From assembly GCA_900545615.1 (NCBI GenBank), contig UQZM01000080.1, positions 1 through 6,294 on the forward strand: 6,294 nt of DNA. Reading direction: 5' to 3'. Shown here piece after piece: positions 5,224 to 6,294 of this stretch. A program made the translations under genes and the position numbers. The stretch is from an uncultured Collinsella sp. (GTDB taxonomy: Bacteria > Actinomycetota > Coriobacteriia > Coriobacteriales > Coriobacteriaceae). Position 1 is the first letter of the stretch. The number at the start of each line of letters is the position of its first letter. The notes below the pieces were generated by a model. That model was not told the DNA's origin. It did not search any database and worked only from the letters and a program-made list of their open reading frames with translations.

Positions 5224-5371
5224 TTACAAGTAGATTCACGCGCGCCGGATGTTTCGCCGCATCCGACGCGCGTATAGGCGACCTCCGCGGGGTCGCCGGC
5301 GCTGTGCTAGCGCTACACCGTATTTGCGCCCGCCGCGCGGTCTCGCCGGGCGTTACAGAGAGGAGCTCACT
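5224..5371 (+). other. Hairpin-rich spacer between ssnA and ygfK
   Basis: A 148-base non-coding stretch. The strongest hairpin is 5238-5273: ACGCGCG (5238-5244) pairs with CGCGCGT (5267-5273) and CGGATG (5246-5251) with CATCCG (5260-5265), a 14-bp stem with one C/A mismatch and an 8-base loop. Then come GGCGACC (5277-5283) with GGTCGCC (5291-5297), GCGCT (5299-5303) with AGCGC (5309-5313), and CGCCCG (5327-5332) with CGGGCG (5347-5352). No T-run follows any of them, so transcription probably continues into ygfK. The first hairpin starts 14 bases after the ssnA stop, which suits a 3'-end stabiliser in a polycistronic message. The ygfK ribosome site AGGAG (5361-5365) follows the last hairpin. 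Confidence 0.5.
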
Positions 5372-6294
5372 ATGAGCGACATCATGAGGCCGATCCCGTT
5401 TTCGCAGCTGATGAACTGGATCATCGAGGAGCACAAGACTCAGGACGCCATCTTTGGCGTGCGCAAGATGGTCACGACCAATCAGGAGGGCGCGCTTCCC
5501 ATTTTTGACGAGCGCATCGAGACTCCGTTTGGCCCGGCCGCCGGCCCCAATACGCAGCTTGCCCAGAACATCGTGGCATCCTACGTGGCCGGTTCCCGCT
5601 TCTTTGAGCTCAAGACCGTCCAGGTTATGGACGGCGAGGAGCTCTCCAAGTGTGTGAACAAGCCCTGCATTGTGGCGCAGGACGAGTGCTACAACTGCGA
5701 GTGGTCGACCGAGCTCGAGGTTCCGCAGGCCTTTGCCGAGTACGTGAAGGCATGGTTTGCCTGCCACCTGATCGCTCGCGAGTACGGCCTGGGCAGCCCG
5801 GACGGTTTTGTCTTTAACATGTCCGTGGGCTATGACCTGGAGGGTATTAAGAGCCCCAAGGTCGACGCCTACATCGAGGGCATGAAGGACGCCAGCGGCT
5901 CTGACGTCTGGAATGAGTGCCGCGCATGGGCGCTTGCCAACCTGGACAAGTTTGAGCATGTCGACGCCGCGTTTGTCGAATCCATCCCGGCACGCGTCTC
6001 CAACTCCATCACCGAGTCTACGCTGCATGGCTGCCCGCCGGCGGAGATCGAGCGCATCGCGACCTATCTGATCACCGAGAAGGGCCTCAACACCTACATC
6101 AAGTGCAACCCCACGCTGCTGGGCTATGAGTTTGCCCGCCAGCGCCTCAACGAGCTGGGCTTTGACTACATCGTCTTCGACGATACGCACTTCCGCGAGG
6201 ACCTGCAGTGGGCTGATGCCGTGCCTATGTTCGAGCGCCTGATTGCCCTGTGCGCCGAGCGCGGCCTGGAGTTTGGCGTCAAGCTGACCAACAC
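5372..6294 (+). CDS. ygfK: YgfK-type Fe-S/flavin oxidoreductase, N-terminal part (runs off right edge)
   Basis: I translated 307 complete codons, open to the edge. They match the N-terminal third of YgfK, often annotated as putative selenate reductase subunit; the full E. coli protein is roughly 1,000 residues. Signatures are MSDIMRPIPFSQL (1-13), TPFGPAAGPNTQLAQN (51-66), FFELKTVQ (77-84), ECYNCEWSTE (105-114), FNMSVGYDLEGIK, TLHGCPPAEIE (217-227) and YIKCNPTLLGY (242-252). This portion is a dihydroorotate/dihydropyrimidine dehydrogenase-like barrel; a GltD-like FAD/NAD(P) region and ferredoxin-type cysteines should follow outside the window. Four cysteines lie close together: Cys94, Cys99, Cys106, Cys109. 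The start has AGGAG (5361-5365) six bases upstream. ygfK is reported among the genes needed for anaerobic uric-acid breakdown in gut bacteria, where it probably supplies electrons for reductive ring steps. The selenate reductase label is historical and should not be taken as function. Confidence 0.95.
   Translation, partial: MSDIMRPIPFSQLMNWIIEEHKTQDAIFGVRKMVTTNQEGALPIFDERIETPFGPAAGPNTQLAQNIVASYVAGSRFFELKTVQVMDGEELSKCVNKPCIVAQDECYNCEWSTELEVPQAFAEYVKAWFACHLIAREYGLGSPDGFVFNMSVGYDLEGIKSPKVDAYIEGMKDASGSDVWNECRAWALANLDKFEHVDAAFVESIPARVSNSITESTLHGCPPAEIERIATYLITEKGLNTYIKCNPTLLGYEFARQRLNELGFDYIVFDDTHFREDLQWADAVPMFERLIALCAERGLEFGVKLTN

Noticed and set aside
5204..6190. A 328-codon open frame on the minus strand, antisense to ygfK
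   Set aside because: No recognisable motif; the plus-strand translation matches YgfK throughout.
1..6294. CRISPR arrays, tRNA/rRNA genes, insertion sequences, phage genes or toxin-antitoxin pairs
   Set aside because: I found no regularly spaced repeats, cloverleaf-like segments, transposase motifs or small paired genes; the window reads as ordinary chromosomal genes.

Overview
The window most likely comes from a GC-rich, anaerobic gut actinobacterium of the Coriobacteriia, such as Collinsella or a relative. This is an inference. It rests on strong G/C preference at third codon positions, clear AGGAG-type ribosome binding sites, and a purine-catabolism gene neighbourhood known from anaerobic gut bacteria. 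The sequence alone does not prove the genus.

Layout from left to right. Bases 1-479 (minus strand) hold the first 159 codons of a U32-family protein that runs off the left edge. A divergent spacer of about 300 bases follows. Next comes ridA (779-1156, plus), which removes reactive enamine/imine intermediates. A perfect 15-bp hairpin with T-tracts on both strands (1187-1224) separates ridA from a convergent regulator of the YheO/DauR type (1269-1925, minus; PAS_6 plus C-terminal HTH, GTG start). A 352-base AT-richer spacer then divides the regulator from a divergent NCS2 nucleobase permease (2278-3672, plus). This spacer carries a plausible sigma-70-type promoter overlapped by a Fur-box-like sequence, and repeated TTGACCA motifs. 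The permease is followed in the same direction by ssnA (3868-5223), a metal-dependent amidohydrolase. The last gene is the start of ygfK (5372 to the right edge), an Fe-S/flavin oxidoreductase often annotated as a putative selenate reductase subunit. The two spacers inside this run (195 and 148 bases) are packed with GC-rich hairpins and contain no gene.

How the genes fit together. NCS2 permease, ssnA and ygfK are core members of the conserved anaerobic purine/uric-acid catabolic cluster of gut bacteria (ygeX, ygeW, ygeY, hyuA, xdhD and others in E. coli and Clostridia). This window is probably the left end of such a cluster, with the molybdenum hydroxylase and ring-processing genes expected to the right. 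The divergent PAS-HTH regulator is the obvious candidate local controller. RidA lies outside the run, behind a terminator. It could still be relevant, because YgeX-type diaminopropionate ammonia-lyase releases 2-aminoacrylate, a RidA substrate.

Points worth a second look: two acidic residues normally important for NCS2 transport are glutamine in this permease; a Fur-like box sits on the permease promoter; and both spacers of the catabolic run share the same architecture, with a strong hairpin 14-16 bases after each stop codon and further hairpins before the next ribosome binding site. I see no tRNA, rRNA, CRISPR array, insertion sequence or phage gene.
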